Under the pieces are notes generated by a model. The model was given only the letters and a program-made list of their open reading frames with translations. It made no database searches and was not told where the DNA came from. Source: Gammaproteobacteria bacterium (GTDB lineage: Bacteria; Pseudomonadota; Gammaproteobacteria; Chromatiales; Chromatiaceae). From it: DNA of 7,840 bases. Positions 1 through 6,288 of this stretch are shown in pieces (position 1 is the stretch's first letter; every line of letters begins with the position of its first letter). The stretch covers positions 1 through 7,840 of the forward strand of contig JAGVUH010000058.1 of assembly GCA_019136395.1 (NCBI GenBank), in the 5' to 3' direction. The position numbers and the translations under genes are program-made.

Positions 1-585
1 TGGTACTCAGTTGAGCACTGGATAGGGTACCTGTCAACGATCCCCCCTGAGAATCGGGCACCGAAACAGCTTCCCGACTGACATCCAATTCCTTTTCGTC
101 TCTGCCGTCCTGAGACTCTGAAATTAGGGGGGCGGGACGTCATGCACACCAGCAATCGCACCGGATTGGTGACCGGTTTAGGGTCATCGCGCACGTTCTC
201 CGCCAAGGGGTTACGGGTGGCGGCTATGCGACAATGAGCGGCCTCCCAAGAGATTGACCGCCAGCGGCAGCAAACAGCGTGTAGCGCTCATCGGACAACC
301 GTTCTCCACCGTCCGCTCTGTGGCAATTGCCCTCATCCCGCGACAGCAACCTTTGAGCCTACCTCCTTTGTCAGGTCAGGCCCAACCCGTGACACCAACG
401 CCCCTCGGCGCTTGCTCGCTCAGTTTTGGTCTACAATCCTCAGTAAAGCGGTAAGGATTTCCGTCATTGCGCGAGCCGATCCTCGCTGGATGCGCATGAC
501 CCAGGATGATCAATGGGACGGTGAGAGTGGCAAGGGGAACACCCGACGCGCGCCCTAGTAGTCAGTAACCGAGAGGGGACAAGCC
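1..585. other. Stretch without a convincing gene
   Basis: No reading frame here has a convincing start, codon use or recognisable protein. The longest open frame (254-454, plus strand) gives a low-complexity Pro/Ser/Leu-rich product with no family resemblance, so I left it out. At 32-60 a run beginning TGTCAACGATCCCCCC vaguely recalls the terminal sequence of some insertion sequences, but no partner end or transposase is visible. A TACAAT hexamer at 432-437 could be a -10 element, but no well-placed -35 accompanies it. The last 15 bases hold the ribosome binding site of the next gene. Confidence 0.5.
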
Positions 586-1032
586 ATGACCATTACCGAG
601 ATTCTGCAACGGGACCATGTCCGGCTGGAGGACCAGGCGAAGCATCTCCGCGATGCCAACCGCAGTGATCCCCGCCAAGATTTCGCGACCTTCAGCGAGG
701 CGATAAGCCGGCACATGTTTCTTGAGGAGCACGCGATCCTCGCCTTTCTCACCACCGAGAATAGCTGTAACTACCTCGATATGCCGGAGCTGATGCGCCA
801 ACACGACGCCCTGCGGTTACTGATGGCGCGCATCGAGGAAGACCTCGCGGCCTCCGCCCGGCCGACGATCCAGGGGCTCATCCTCCAGCTCCTCGCGGAA
901 ATGGACGCCCACTTCCTGTTCGAGGCCCAGTCACTCTACGGTCTGTTTGACACCGAGCTGAGGGAGGACCAGCAGCAGCGGTTACGCGGCTGGCTGAAAG
1001 TACTCGGGGAGACGCTGCCCGATCAAGCGTGA
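586..1032 (+). CDS. Hemerythrin-like (HHE domain) protein
   Basis: This is a predicted cytoplasmic four-helix-bundle protein that binds a non-heme di-iron centre. Members of the family bind or sense O2, NO or iron; the exact role here is unknown. In the 148-residue product the metal ligands fall in the family order: His11 (in QRDHVRLE), His43-xxx-Glu47, His73 (in RQHDAL) and His109-xxx-Glu113. The second histidine often found in the third helix, four residues after His73, is absent, as in many bacterial HHE proteins. There is no signal peptide or membrane segment. The ATG is preceded by GAGAGGGG with a 7-nt spacer, a good ribosome binding site. The gene stands alone on the plus strand, and its neighbours say nothing about its job. 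The family call is firm and the function is open. Confidence 0.9.
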   Translation: MTITEILQRDHVRLEDQAKHLRDANRSDPRQDFATFSEAISRHMFLEEHAILAFLTTENSCNYLDMPELMRQHDALRLLMARIEEDLAASARPTIQGLILQLLAEMDAHFLFEAQSLYGLFDTELREDQQQRLRGWLKVLGETLPDQA

Positions 1033-1096
1033 GCGACGCAATCACTCAGTTTGACCTGTAATCCCTGCCTCCCAACGCCCCCTGATCTGGGCGGAG

Positions 1097-1105
1097 TTAT
1101 CCGCT
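1097..1105 (+). promoter_or_regulatory. DnaA-box-like 9-mer
   Basis: The sequence TTATCCGCT resembles the DnaA box TTATCCACA (7 of 9 positions). It lies about 50 bp ahead of the two NrdR-like motifs. Ribonucleotide reductase promoters in some gammaproteobacteria, such as E. coli nrdAB, combine DnaA sites with other control sites, so the pairing is suggestive. A single 9-mer with two mismatches is weak evidence by itself. Confidence 0.2.
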
Positions 1106-1144
1106 TCACCCAACCTTCCCCCTGGTGCAATTTTACGTAGTTCT

Positions 1145-1193
1145 GCCCCACATCTTGCGACAACCTATGCTCAACACCCCTACATCTTGTAGT
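1145..1193 (+). promoter_or_regulatory. Tandem NrdR-box-like motifs
   Basis: Two copies of a motif with core ACATCTTG start at 1150 and 1182, exactly 32 bp or about three helical turns apart. The second copy is a perfect palindrome, CTACA-TCT-TGTAG (1180-1192); the first is its degenerate twin, preceded by CCCC. NrdR, the ATP/dATP-sensing repressor of ribonucleotide reductase genes, is known to bind paired partly palindromic boxes spaced by about three turns. The layout fits that well and the base match is moderate. A phage gene, not an nrd gene, starts 7 nt after the second box, so the promoter has probably been cut away from its original gene. The assignment to NrdR is inference; the repeat itself is seen directly. 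Confidence 0.4.
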
Positions 1194-1198
1194 CGAGC

Positions 1199-1411
1199 AT
1201 GGGTTACACCCGAGGCCAGTACCAAGCGCTGCTGAACCTGCGGGCCAGGGGCCTGCGGCGTATCCAGTTGGGCGATCGCCTGGTGGAGTACCAGAGCGGC
1301 GCCGATTTGGATGCCGCGATCAAGCAGGCGCGGCGCGATGTCGCTGCCCTCGATATGGCCGAATCCGGCGTCAATCCCTACCGCCGCTACGGCACCTTCT
1401 ACCGTGACTAA
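1199..1411 (+). CDS. gpW-like phage head-tail joining protein
   Basis: This 70-residue protein resembles the lambda gpW family, small proteins that complete the filled head and join it to the tail. The pattern is a short helix (YTRGQYQALLNLRARG), a strand-like stretch (RRIQLGDRLVEYQSGADL) and a second helix (AAIKQARRDVAAL), as in the gpW fold. The length is normal for the family. The call is supported by context: the next frame is a lambda-type portal protein overlapping its end by 8 nt, the usual W-B gene order. No Shine-Dalgarno sequence precedes the ATG; the upstream bases are instead a palindromic operator-like site. The left edge of the phage fragment therefore lies at or just before the start codon, and the gene is probably not translated normally. 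Confidence 0.65.
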   Translation: MGYTRGQYQALLNLRARGLRRIQLGDRLVEYQSGADLDAAIKQARRDVAALDMAESGVNPYRRYGTFYRD

Positions 1412-2072
1412 GGTGGCTGGTCCAACCCTGGCGCGCGGTCTGGTGCTCTGGGTGCAGCGGGAAGTGGTCGCGCCCCTCGGCCGCCTCTTCGGCCTGGTTC
1501 CCGCCCAGCGCACCTACGAAGGCGCCAAGGTTACCCGGCGCACCAGTGGCTGGTACGCCCCGTCCACCGGCCCCAATGCCGAGATCCAGGGCGATCTGGT
1601 CACCCTGCGCAACCGTCACCGCGCCCTGGTGCGGGACAACCCCTGGGCCAAGCGGGCGCGGGATGCCATCGTCAACAACGTGATCGGCGCCGGGATCGTC
1701 ACCCAGTGGTCCAGCCCGAGCCGCCAGCAGCGCTGGCGCGACTGGTGGGAGAGCACCGAGTGTGACGCGGACGGACTCACCAATGGCTATGGCCTCCAGG
1801 CCCTGGTGATGCGCACCCTGGTGGAGTCGGGGGAGGTCCTAGTCTATCGCCGCCGCCGCTGCGGTCCCCGCGGGCGGGTGCCGCTGCAACTTCAGGTGCG
1901 GGAGCCGGACTATCTCGACCACAGCCGCAATGAGGCCCTGCCCGAGGGCGGGCGCATCACCCAGGGGGTGCAGTTCGACGCCCAGGGGCGACGGGTCGGC
2001 TACTGGCTGTTCCTGGATCATCCCGGCGAGAACCCGCACCACGCTCGGGGGGCCATCCCGAGGGCGCGCTGA
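1404..2072 (+). pseudogene. Truncated lambda-type phage portal protein
   Basis: This is the N-terminal part of a lambda gpB-type portal protein, the ring through which DNA enters and leaves the phage head. The GTG at 1404 overlaps the gpW-like gene by 8 nt. Residues 36-50 (RTYEGAKVTRRTSGW), the helix RNRHRALVRDNPWAKRA (69-85), NNVIGAGI (91-98) and the LVESGEVLVYRR region (139-150) match the family layout. About 210 residues look genuine, out of roughly 500 in complete homologues. After HPGENP (about position 2036) the frame runs into unrelated sequence and stops 12 codons later. The clip domain, the rest of the wing and the crown are gone, as are all downstream head genes, so it cannot form a portal. 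It is a dead prophage remnant. Confidence 0.8.
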
Positions 2073-2272
2073 GCGGCGGCGACGGTCTGGCCGAAGCTGG
2101 CGGCGCAGGTCAGGAGGCGGTTGTTGAGTTCGTCGCGCAGGCGGACGAAGGGGATCTCCGCCAGGGTGACTTGGGCGTCGCGGCTGTCGGCCAGCTTGTT
2201 GTCGCGCAGGACGATGACCCGGTTGTAGGGAGTGGGGTAATCCCAAGGCCGGCGGATGTGCCGGCCCCGCAA
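2050..2272 (-). pseudogene. Remnant of an unidentified gene
   Basis: Read on the minus strand, this stretch shows strong coding character: third codon positions are nearly all G or C and the peptide is balanced, for example YNRVIVLRDNKLADSRDAQ and LAEIPFVRLRDELNNRLL. I do not recognise the family. The nearest possible start is a TTG at 2272 in an unconvincing context, and the 3' end runs into the broken portal gene at about 2037-2060. It is probably an internal piece of a larger gene cut on both sides. It happens to be in the same frame as lodB, separated from it by two successive TAG stops. It faces the portal fragment tail to tail, which marks a recombination or deletion junction. Confidence 0.45.
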
Positions 2273-2296
2273 GCTTGTGGCGGGCTGGAGGGGCCG
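2248..2296 (-). terminator. Possible hairpin terminator after lodB
   Basis: Just past the lodB stop codon there are two overlapping inverted repeats. One is CGGCCCC/GGGGCCG (2262-2268 with 2290-2296, 7 bp, 21-nt loop). The other is GCCGGC with GCCGGC (2248-2253 with 2260-2265, 6-nt loop). They are mutually exclusive. Neither is followed by a T-run, so intrinsic termination is doubtful, but the position suits a 3' end or mRNA-protecting structure. Confidence 0.3.
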
Positions 2297-2299
2297 CTA

Positions 2300-3526
2300 C
2301 TACGAAACGAAGCCAACTTCGAGGCGAAGGTGCCCAGGAGAAAGCCGGGGCTGGTGCCGACGTTGCCAGAACAGCTTTTCCGGCCAGCGCTGTTGTGCAC
2401 GATAATGGAAATCTCGCTGCGACCAGTACGTTTGCCAAAGCCGCTGCTGTTGCTCGGCGTACTGCTGGATGAACGCATTGCCGCTGCCTAGGTCTGTCGC
2501 GCTCCGCGGGTTGTCGGTCAAGGCGTAATGAATCATATGCCCAGCGTGACTACCCGTCCTGAGTGCTTTATCGATGCCTTGCGACGACAGCGGATCGTAA
2601 GCTTGTGCCGCATCGCCCACCGCCAGCCAGGCGTCACCACAAAAAACCCCTAATCGCTGACTGTTAGCCGGCGCGCCACGGATGGTTCCGCAGGGACGGT
2701 ACCCCCCAGCTTTAAGCAAGGGCCCGATATGCGTGGAGTCGTCCAACAATTGGTTAAAACCCTCCTGATGTGCGGCCCTTTTCGCTTCGGGCAGGTCTTT
2801 GTCAGAGTGGAATACGACTAAGCGCCTGGCCGCATGGTCTTCGGCACCGGGCAGACGGTTGCTGTACCACCAGCCGTGCGGCCCCGCTTCAATCCGGGTA
2901 TACCGGTCATCATCCTCACCAACGGCAGTAAACCATTGCGCATAGGCGAACAAATCATCCGTGATATCGGTATGAACACCTAGAGCCTTGGCAACCACCG
3001 CCAACCGTCCTGAACCATCGACCAGATAACGCGTGCGGTGCACTTGCGTCTGCCCTGGCGAGCTTAAGCTCAGTCGCCAATTGAAAGGACCGTCCACGAT
3101 ACGGGTACAGGACTCAAAGCGCATCCCCTTGAGCAAGGCTGCTCCGGTGGCAACGGCATTCGAGCGTAAGGCTTCATCGAATGCCAACCGATCGACACAG
3201 AGGCCGAAGCCGGTTTGCGTAAAGAAGAAATCCGTGGTCTGGGCCCGCGCGGTCGCCCATACTGAGACATTGCCAGCCGTTCGGAAGACCCCGCCGGGAT
3301 TCTGCTCCGAGCCCTCAAGATTGCCCAGGAAATGCTTTACCAGACCGATACAGGTCGGCGGTAGCGATTCACCCAGCTTGAAGCGCGGGGACACCAGCTC
3401 GTCAACCAGCAGCACGCGCTGACCGAACCTGGCCAGGGTGATGGCGGTTGCCGACCCCGCCGGCCCGGCACCGATGACAACGACGTCCCAAGCGGTGTCG
3501 GCGCGGTCGGTAAGGGTCGACGGCAA
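2300..3526 (-). CDS. lodB: LodB-like FAD-dependent maturation oxidoreductase
   Basis: This is a flavoprotein partner of the adjacent LodA-type oxidase. In known pairs such as LodA/LodB of Marinomonas mediterranea the flavoprotein is required for making the tryptophylquinone cofactor, probably by hydroxylating the target Trp. The 408 residues show the halogenase/monooxygenase-type FAD fold: the dinucleotide motif GAGPAG (19-24), GESLPP (52-57), LVDGSGR (168-174), GWWYSNRLP (218-226), and the second FAD motif GDAAQAYDPLSSQG (304-317). The WxWxIP motif of flavin-dependent halogenases is not present, which argues against halogenation. The start is TTG; no ATG or GTG lies in frame before the FAD motif, and AGGA sits 10 nt upstream. 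Only 4 nt separate it from the lodA stop, so the two are surely cotranscribed. The gene ends in a double TAG. Confidence 0.88.
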   Translation of the reverse strand: MPSTLTDRADTAWDVVVIGAGPAGSATAITLARFGQRVLLVDELVSPRFKLGESLPPTCIGLVKHFLGNLEGSEQNPGGVFRTAGNVSVWATARAQTTDFFFTQTGFGLCVDRLAFDEALRSNAVATGAALLKGMRFESCTRIVDGPFNWRLSLSSPGQTQVHRTRYLVDGSGRLAVVAKALGVHTDITDDLFAYAQWFTAVGEDDDRYTRIEAGPHGWWYSNRLPGAEDHAARRLVVFHSDKDLPEAKRAAHQEGFNQLLDDSTHIGPLLKAGGYRPCGTIRGAPANSQRLGVFCGDAWLAVGDAAQAYDPLSSQGIDKALRTGSHAGHMIHYALTDNPRSATDLGSGNAFIQQYAEQQQRLWQTYWSQRDFHYRAQQRWPEKLFWQRRHQPRLSPGHLRLEVGFVS

Positions 3527-3530
3527 AGGG

Positions 3531-5531
3531 TTATGTTCCTTTGGCGGCTGGCCGATTCAGTATCGGGTCGCGCTCTTGCTCGACAAACACCACCGAACCA
3601 TTATCTTTCAGGAAATGGCCATCGGCGGATTTGATGGGAAGCACCATCCCCAGCTTTGGCCAGGCATAGGCCATCTGCCTGTAACCATCTGTGGATGAAA
3701 GGGGTTCGCCCTCCGCATCATAGCCCCGGAACCACTCTTTATAGGTTCGGGTCTTTGTTTTGGCATCGTATTCGAAAACAATATCCGGCCGATGTGCTGG
3801 CCACCAGGCCTCGTTGCACGACCAGAAGTCACCCTGCCAGGGGCTGGACATGAAGGCAGAGAGCCAACCAGGCGCAACGTCTTTGGCAACCCGGAACGCC
3901 TCGGCGAAAAACTCACGGTAGATGATCAAGTAAGGAAATTCGATGCCGGGGTGGAAACCACCCCCCGCCGTCGGCTCAAGCGCCGCGCTGTCGAGCCCGC
4001 GTGGCTGGTCGTTCAAGGACAACTTTTCCAGGGGCAGCGGTTGTTGCACAACACCGACCTCAAAGTCCCCTTCAGCCCAGTGCTGCAAATGATTCAACTG
4101 CCAATCGGTCAAGCTCAGGAATTGGTCAGGCAGATTGGTGCCCAGTTGCCGATTCTGCAGCGGCTTGCCGCCCGTACCCCACAGTTTGGGCATCAGGTTC
4201 TCAACTTCAGCGCGTTGGAACTCTTCACTTTTCCAACTGGTTGGCCGCTGAGGCGGTGCGGGCAGCAGCGAATCGACCAATCGTCCTCGTGGTCCGGGCG
4301 CATGACGCATGAGGCGATAGATGGTTTGCCTGACCGGCTTCATGTTCTCGCTGGGATCGCTCAAGGCTGCCAGGTATCCAGGACTAAGCAAGTTGCCTGA
4401 CTGGGCCGGACCATGGGCACGGCTCTTTGCTTCCGGCTTGACACCGGCGGCCTCGACACTGACCCAACCGGAATGGACGGCGTTGGCGAAGATCGGATAA
4501 ATATCACGGAAAAAATTGGTTCTTTTTCCGGCGTACGGATAAGCTTCCGGGAAGGTCTCGTAAACACGGTCCAGTATGGACACCACATGGTAGATATGAG
4601 GTGCATACTTGGGTGGTGCGGTGATGATCCACGCGCCAGCCTTTGGGTTCCTCGTCCCATCATCCGATTCCGATTGGACGTTATCGCGCGTGCTTAACAC
4701 CGTGCCGTCAGTGAGGGTGACGGTAACGTCAATTTCTCCACAACAGGTATCGTCCCACCAACCGGGAACGTTGAAATAGGCGAACTGGTTCGTCAGTGGG
4801 TTTTCGCCCTTTTCCGGGCCAATCGGCGGTTCAATGGATTCACTGGGGTTCGACAACACGACTTTGGGTGTGGTGACGCAATCACCCTTGCCCGGTGCCG
4901 GCACGAACAGCAAACGATCCTGGGCGTCGAGCCGAAGTTGGCCCAGCTCGATGTCCTTGGCGGCGGTATAGGTGACCTCAACCTCTTGCGACGGATCTTT
5001 GGGCGTATAACCCTCAAACCGCAAACCACCCGGTAAGGTTCCTTTTTCGATCCCTGTGAAGACGTCTCCTTTCATCACGACCGGTCCAGCCTGCCCGGAG
5101 GCGATCCTATGCACGCCGGGATCGATGATCAACTGATTACGCTCGATCGGCTGCTTACCAGGCTGTATGGATGGGTTGCGCAACGCGTCCGGATCAAACC
5201 GATAGGCACCCTGAAAGGCATAACTCGCGGCCTTCATGTTCCTAACGTGAACCCGCCAGCAGAGTGACTTGACTAGACCCGAATCGGCCGTCAGCTCGGC
5301 GATAACTTTGTCGTTGGCGTCGTAGGCATATACCCGATACCGCTGCGCCTGACGCTTCAAGCGCGCGCTGCTGTCGCGGTAGGTTGCGCCATCAGGCCCA
5401 GGTCCACCACTGCCCCCCGGATCGACAACCATACCAGGGGCTTCGGGGCCAAGATAAAACTCATCACTGTTTCCCAAGCGAGCTACGCCAATGCCTGGAT
5501 GTATGCGGATACATTTGATTTGTTGGGACAC
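3531..5531 (-). CDS. lodA: LodA/GoxA-family CTQ-dependent amino-acid oxidase
   Basis: This is a quinoprotein oxidase of the LodA family (lysine 6-oxidase, glycine oxidase and relatives), which deaminates an amino acid using O2 and releases H2O2 and ammonia. Hallmarks in the 666-residue product are the N-terminal IHPGIGVARLGNS (10-22) followed by YLGPE, KRQAQRYRVYAYD (59-71), AWIITAPPKYAP (300-311), GGGFHPGIE (523-531), PWQGDFWSC (564-572) and WWPAHRPD (576-583). In LodA the cofactor forms from Cys516 and Trp581, with Asp512 assisting. The Asp568-xxx-Cys572 pair and probably Trp624 (AYAWPKLG) match these. The substrate cannot be told from sequence. LodA of Marinomonas has about 726 residues, so this is a somewhat shorter member. 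There is no signal peptide. The GTG start is fixed by an in-frame TGA two codons upstream and by AAGGA 8 nt away. Confidence 0.92.
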   Translation of the reverse strand: MSQQIKCIRIHPGIGVARLGNSDEFYLGPEAPGMVVDPGGSGGPGPDGATYRDSSARLKRQAQRYRVYAYDANDKVIAELTADSGLVKSLCWRVHVRNMKAASYAFQGAYRFDPDALRNPSIQPGKQPIERNQLIIDPGVHRIASGQAGPVVMKGDVFTGIEKGTLPGGLRFEGYTPKDPSQEVEVTYTAAKDIELGQLRLDAQDRLLFVPAPGKGDCVTTPKVVLSNPSESIEPPIGPEKGENPLTNQFAYFNVPGWWDDTCCGEIDVTVTLTDGTVLSTRDNVQSESDDGTRNPKAGAWIITAPPKYAPHIYHVVSILDRVYETFPEAYPYAGKRTNFFRDIYPIFANAVHSGWVSVEAAGVKPEAKSRAHGPAQSGNLLSPGYLAALSDPSENMKPVRQTIYRLMRHAPGPRGRLVDSLLPAPPQRPTSWKSEEFQRAEVENLMPKLWGTGGKPLQNRQLGTNLPDQFLSLTDWQLNHLQHWAEGDFEVGVVQQPLPLEKLSLNDQPRGLDSAALEPTAGGGFHPGIEFPYLIIYREFFAEAFRVAKDVAPGWLSAFMSSPWQGDFWSCNEAWWPAHRPDIVFEYDAKTKTRTYKEWFRGYDAEGEPLSSTDGYRQMAYAWPKLGMVLPIKSADGHFLKDNGSVVFVEQERDPILNRPAAKGT

Positions 5532-5558
5532 GACTCAGATCCTTACAGGGTGCTTCTG

Positions 5559-5652
5559 TTAATCCAGCACGCGAAACGCGACGTCGTCAATGATCTTCAC
5601 ATACGCTTACTCGAGGGGAAATCACCAACTCTGTTGCCTGGAAATCTTGCAC
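5559..5652 (-). other. Possible tiny gene, perhaps frameshifted
   Basis: Between the twin-arginine protein and lodA the minus strand has a GTG at 5652 preceded by GAAGG with a 7-nt spacer. It opens a 21-codon frame (MQDFQATELVISPRVSV..., stop at 5587). Skipping one base near 5601 would join it to VKIIDDVAFRVLD, ending in TAA at 5559, only 27 nt before lodA, for a product of about 30 residues. Both halves look protein-like. It could be a real short peptide, the broken end of a larger gene, or chance. I do not recognise any family. Confidence 0.25.
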
Positions 5653-5664
5653 AGCTTAGCCTTC

Positions 5665-5952
5665 TCAGGCTGAACTCATGATCTTCCAGTCAACCAAGTC
5701 AGCAGAAACAACGGTATATCGGTTGCCAACATGTTCGATTTTGGCGTAAGTCAGCCCGTTTGATCGGCCATGAGCACGCACCGAGAAGCCACCACCGAAG
5801 CCTGCTTTGATTGATTTTTCGATACGCGAGTCTGCATCCCGAACGGATGCTTCGTTTTTATTGAGCCTGGTCGCTGGGCTAGCTGTGCCCGGCATCATCA
5901 GAACACACGCCGTTGCGCACCCCTTGATAAAGTCTCTTCGCTTGATGTTCAT
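5665..5952 (-). CDS. Small twin-arginine signal protein, function unknown
   Basis: This 95-residue protein starts with a clear twin-arginine export signal: KRRDFIK (4-10), then a short hydrophobic stretch CATACVLMMPGTASPA with a likely cleavage site near residues 23-27. The mature part is only about 70 residues. It has a charged segment (RLNKNEASVRDADSRIEKSIKAG), a glycine-rich turn GFGGGF (51-56), and a C-terminal half that looks like beta strands (RVAHG-like turn, LTYAKIEHVGNRYTVVSADLVDWKIM). There is no membrane anchor or metal motif. I recognise no family. It lies about 130 bp upstream of lodA on the same strand and is probably the first gene of the operon. A periplasmic accessory to the oxidase is one guess, and not shown. 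The Shine-Dalgarno sequence is weak, but the position of the Tat motif supports this ATG. Confidence 0.7.
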   Translation of the reverse strand: MNIKRRDFIKGCATACVLMMPGTASPATRLNKNEASVRDADSRIEKSIKAGFGGGFSVRAHGRSNGLTYAKIEHVGNRYTVVSADLVDWKIMSSA

Positions 5953-6188
5953 ATCCCATTACGCCTTGGTTTCAATGTGAAGGGCGACTATGGTTCAGCC
6001 GCGCTCGGTGAAAGCTGTAGAAGCTTTAGAGTCACGGGATCTGGGGCGGCCCGGCAGAGTTTGCCGCGAAAAGGGGCGTTTTGCGAAACAAAGCCATTTT
6101 TCCCTCAATTGCTTTGTGTCGTTCCCTTCAGGATCTGCCTGATGCACTTACGTTTTCGGGAAGTGAGGAATCGAGGGGAGCTGAGGGA
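5953..6188. other. Intergenic region upstream of the lodA cluster
   Basis: No gene is seen. The stretch next to the twin-arginine protein should hold the promoter of the cluster on the minus strand, but I find no clear -35/-10 pair. Two small inverted repeats are present: AAAGCT-GTAGA-AGCTTT (6011-6027), a perfect 6-bp hairpin or operator-like palindrome about 60 bp ahead of the start codon, and ACAAAGC/GCTTTGT (6088-6094 with 6111-6117). Confidence 0.4.
6011..6027. promoter_or_regulatory. Small palindrome upstream of the lodA cluster
   Basis: The sequence AAAGCT-GTAGA-AGCTTT is a perfect 6-bp inverted repeat with a 5-nt centre. It lies 59 bp before the start of the twin-arginine protein. 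The size and place suit a regulator binding site. No regulator gene is in the window and no second copy is seen, so chance remains possible. Confidence 0.25.
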
Positions 6189-6288
6189 GGATCGGGTGGC
6201 GACTGGCGGGGGTGTCGCCAGCAAGGATGCTGGCGTCAAGCCTCCATGGACGGATTCACGGCGTCCCCCGCCAGACGCCACCCGATCC
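6189..6288. repeat. 100-bp palindromic repeat element
   Basis: The outer arms are 24 nt each (6189-6212 and 6265-6288) and pair at 23 of 24 positions; the left arm begins GGATCGGGTGGCG and the right arm ends with its complement. Inside lies a perfect 7-bp hairpin, CGCCAGC-AAGGAT-GCTGGCG (6216-6235), then the phrase CCATGGACGGATTCACGGCG. From memory, close variants of that phrase occur between genes in many gammaproteobacterial genomes, so this is probably one copy of a dispersed MITE- or REP-like element. No copy of the element is found elsewhere in this window. It sits downstream of metF and upstream of the lodA cluster and could end or stabilise the metF transcript. Confidence 0.65.

Noticed and set aside
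254..454. A 66-codon plus-strand frame in the left intergenic region
   Set aside because: No ribosome site, low-complexity composition and no resemblance to a known family.
1150..1189. Start of a CRISPR-like array from the repeated ACATCTTG motif
   Set aside because: Only two short copies, no further units and no cas genes; an operator pair is a better reading.
1199..2072. An intact prophage
   Set aside because: Only two head genes are present, one truncated; no integrase, terminase, lysis or tail gene is visible.
1839..2438. A 199-codon minus-strand frame across the portal, the junction and the lodB end
   Set aside because: It is Pro/Arg/Ala-rich, spans three unrelated segments and overlaps real frames throughout; an artefact of high GC.
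2300..3526. Tryptophan halogenase
   Set aside because: The WxWxIP motif is missing and the gene sits directly behind lodA, so a LodB-type role is far more likely.
3792..4400. A 202-codon plus-strand frame opposite lodA
   Set aside because: It mirrors the lodA coding frame, has no ribosome site and no recognisable domain.
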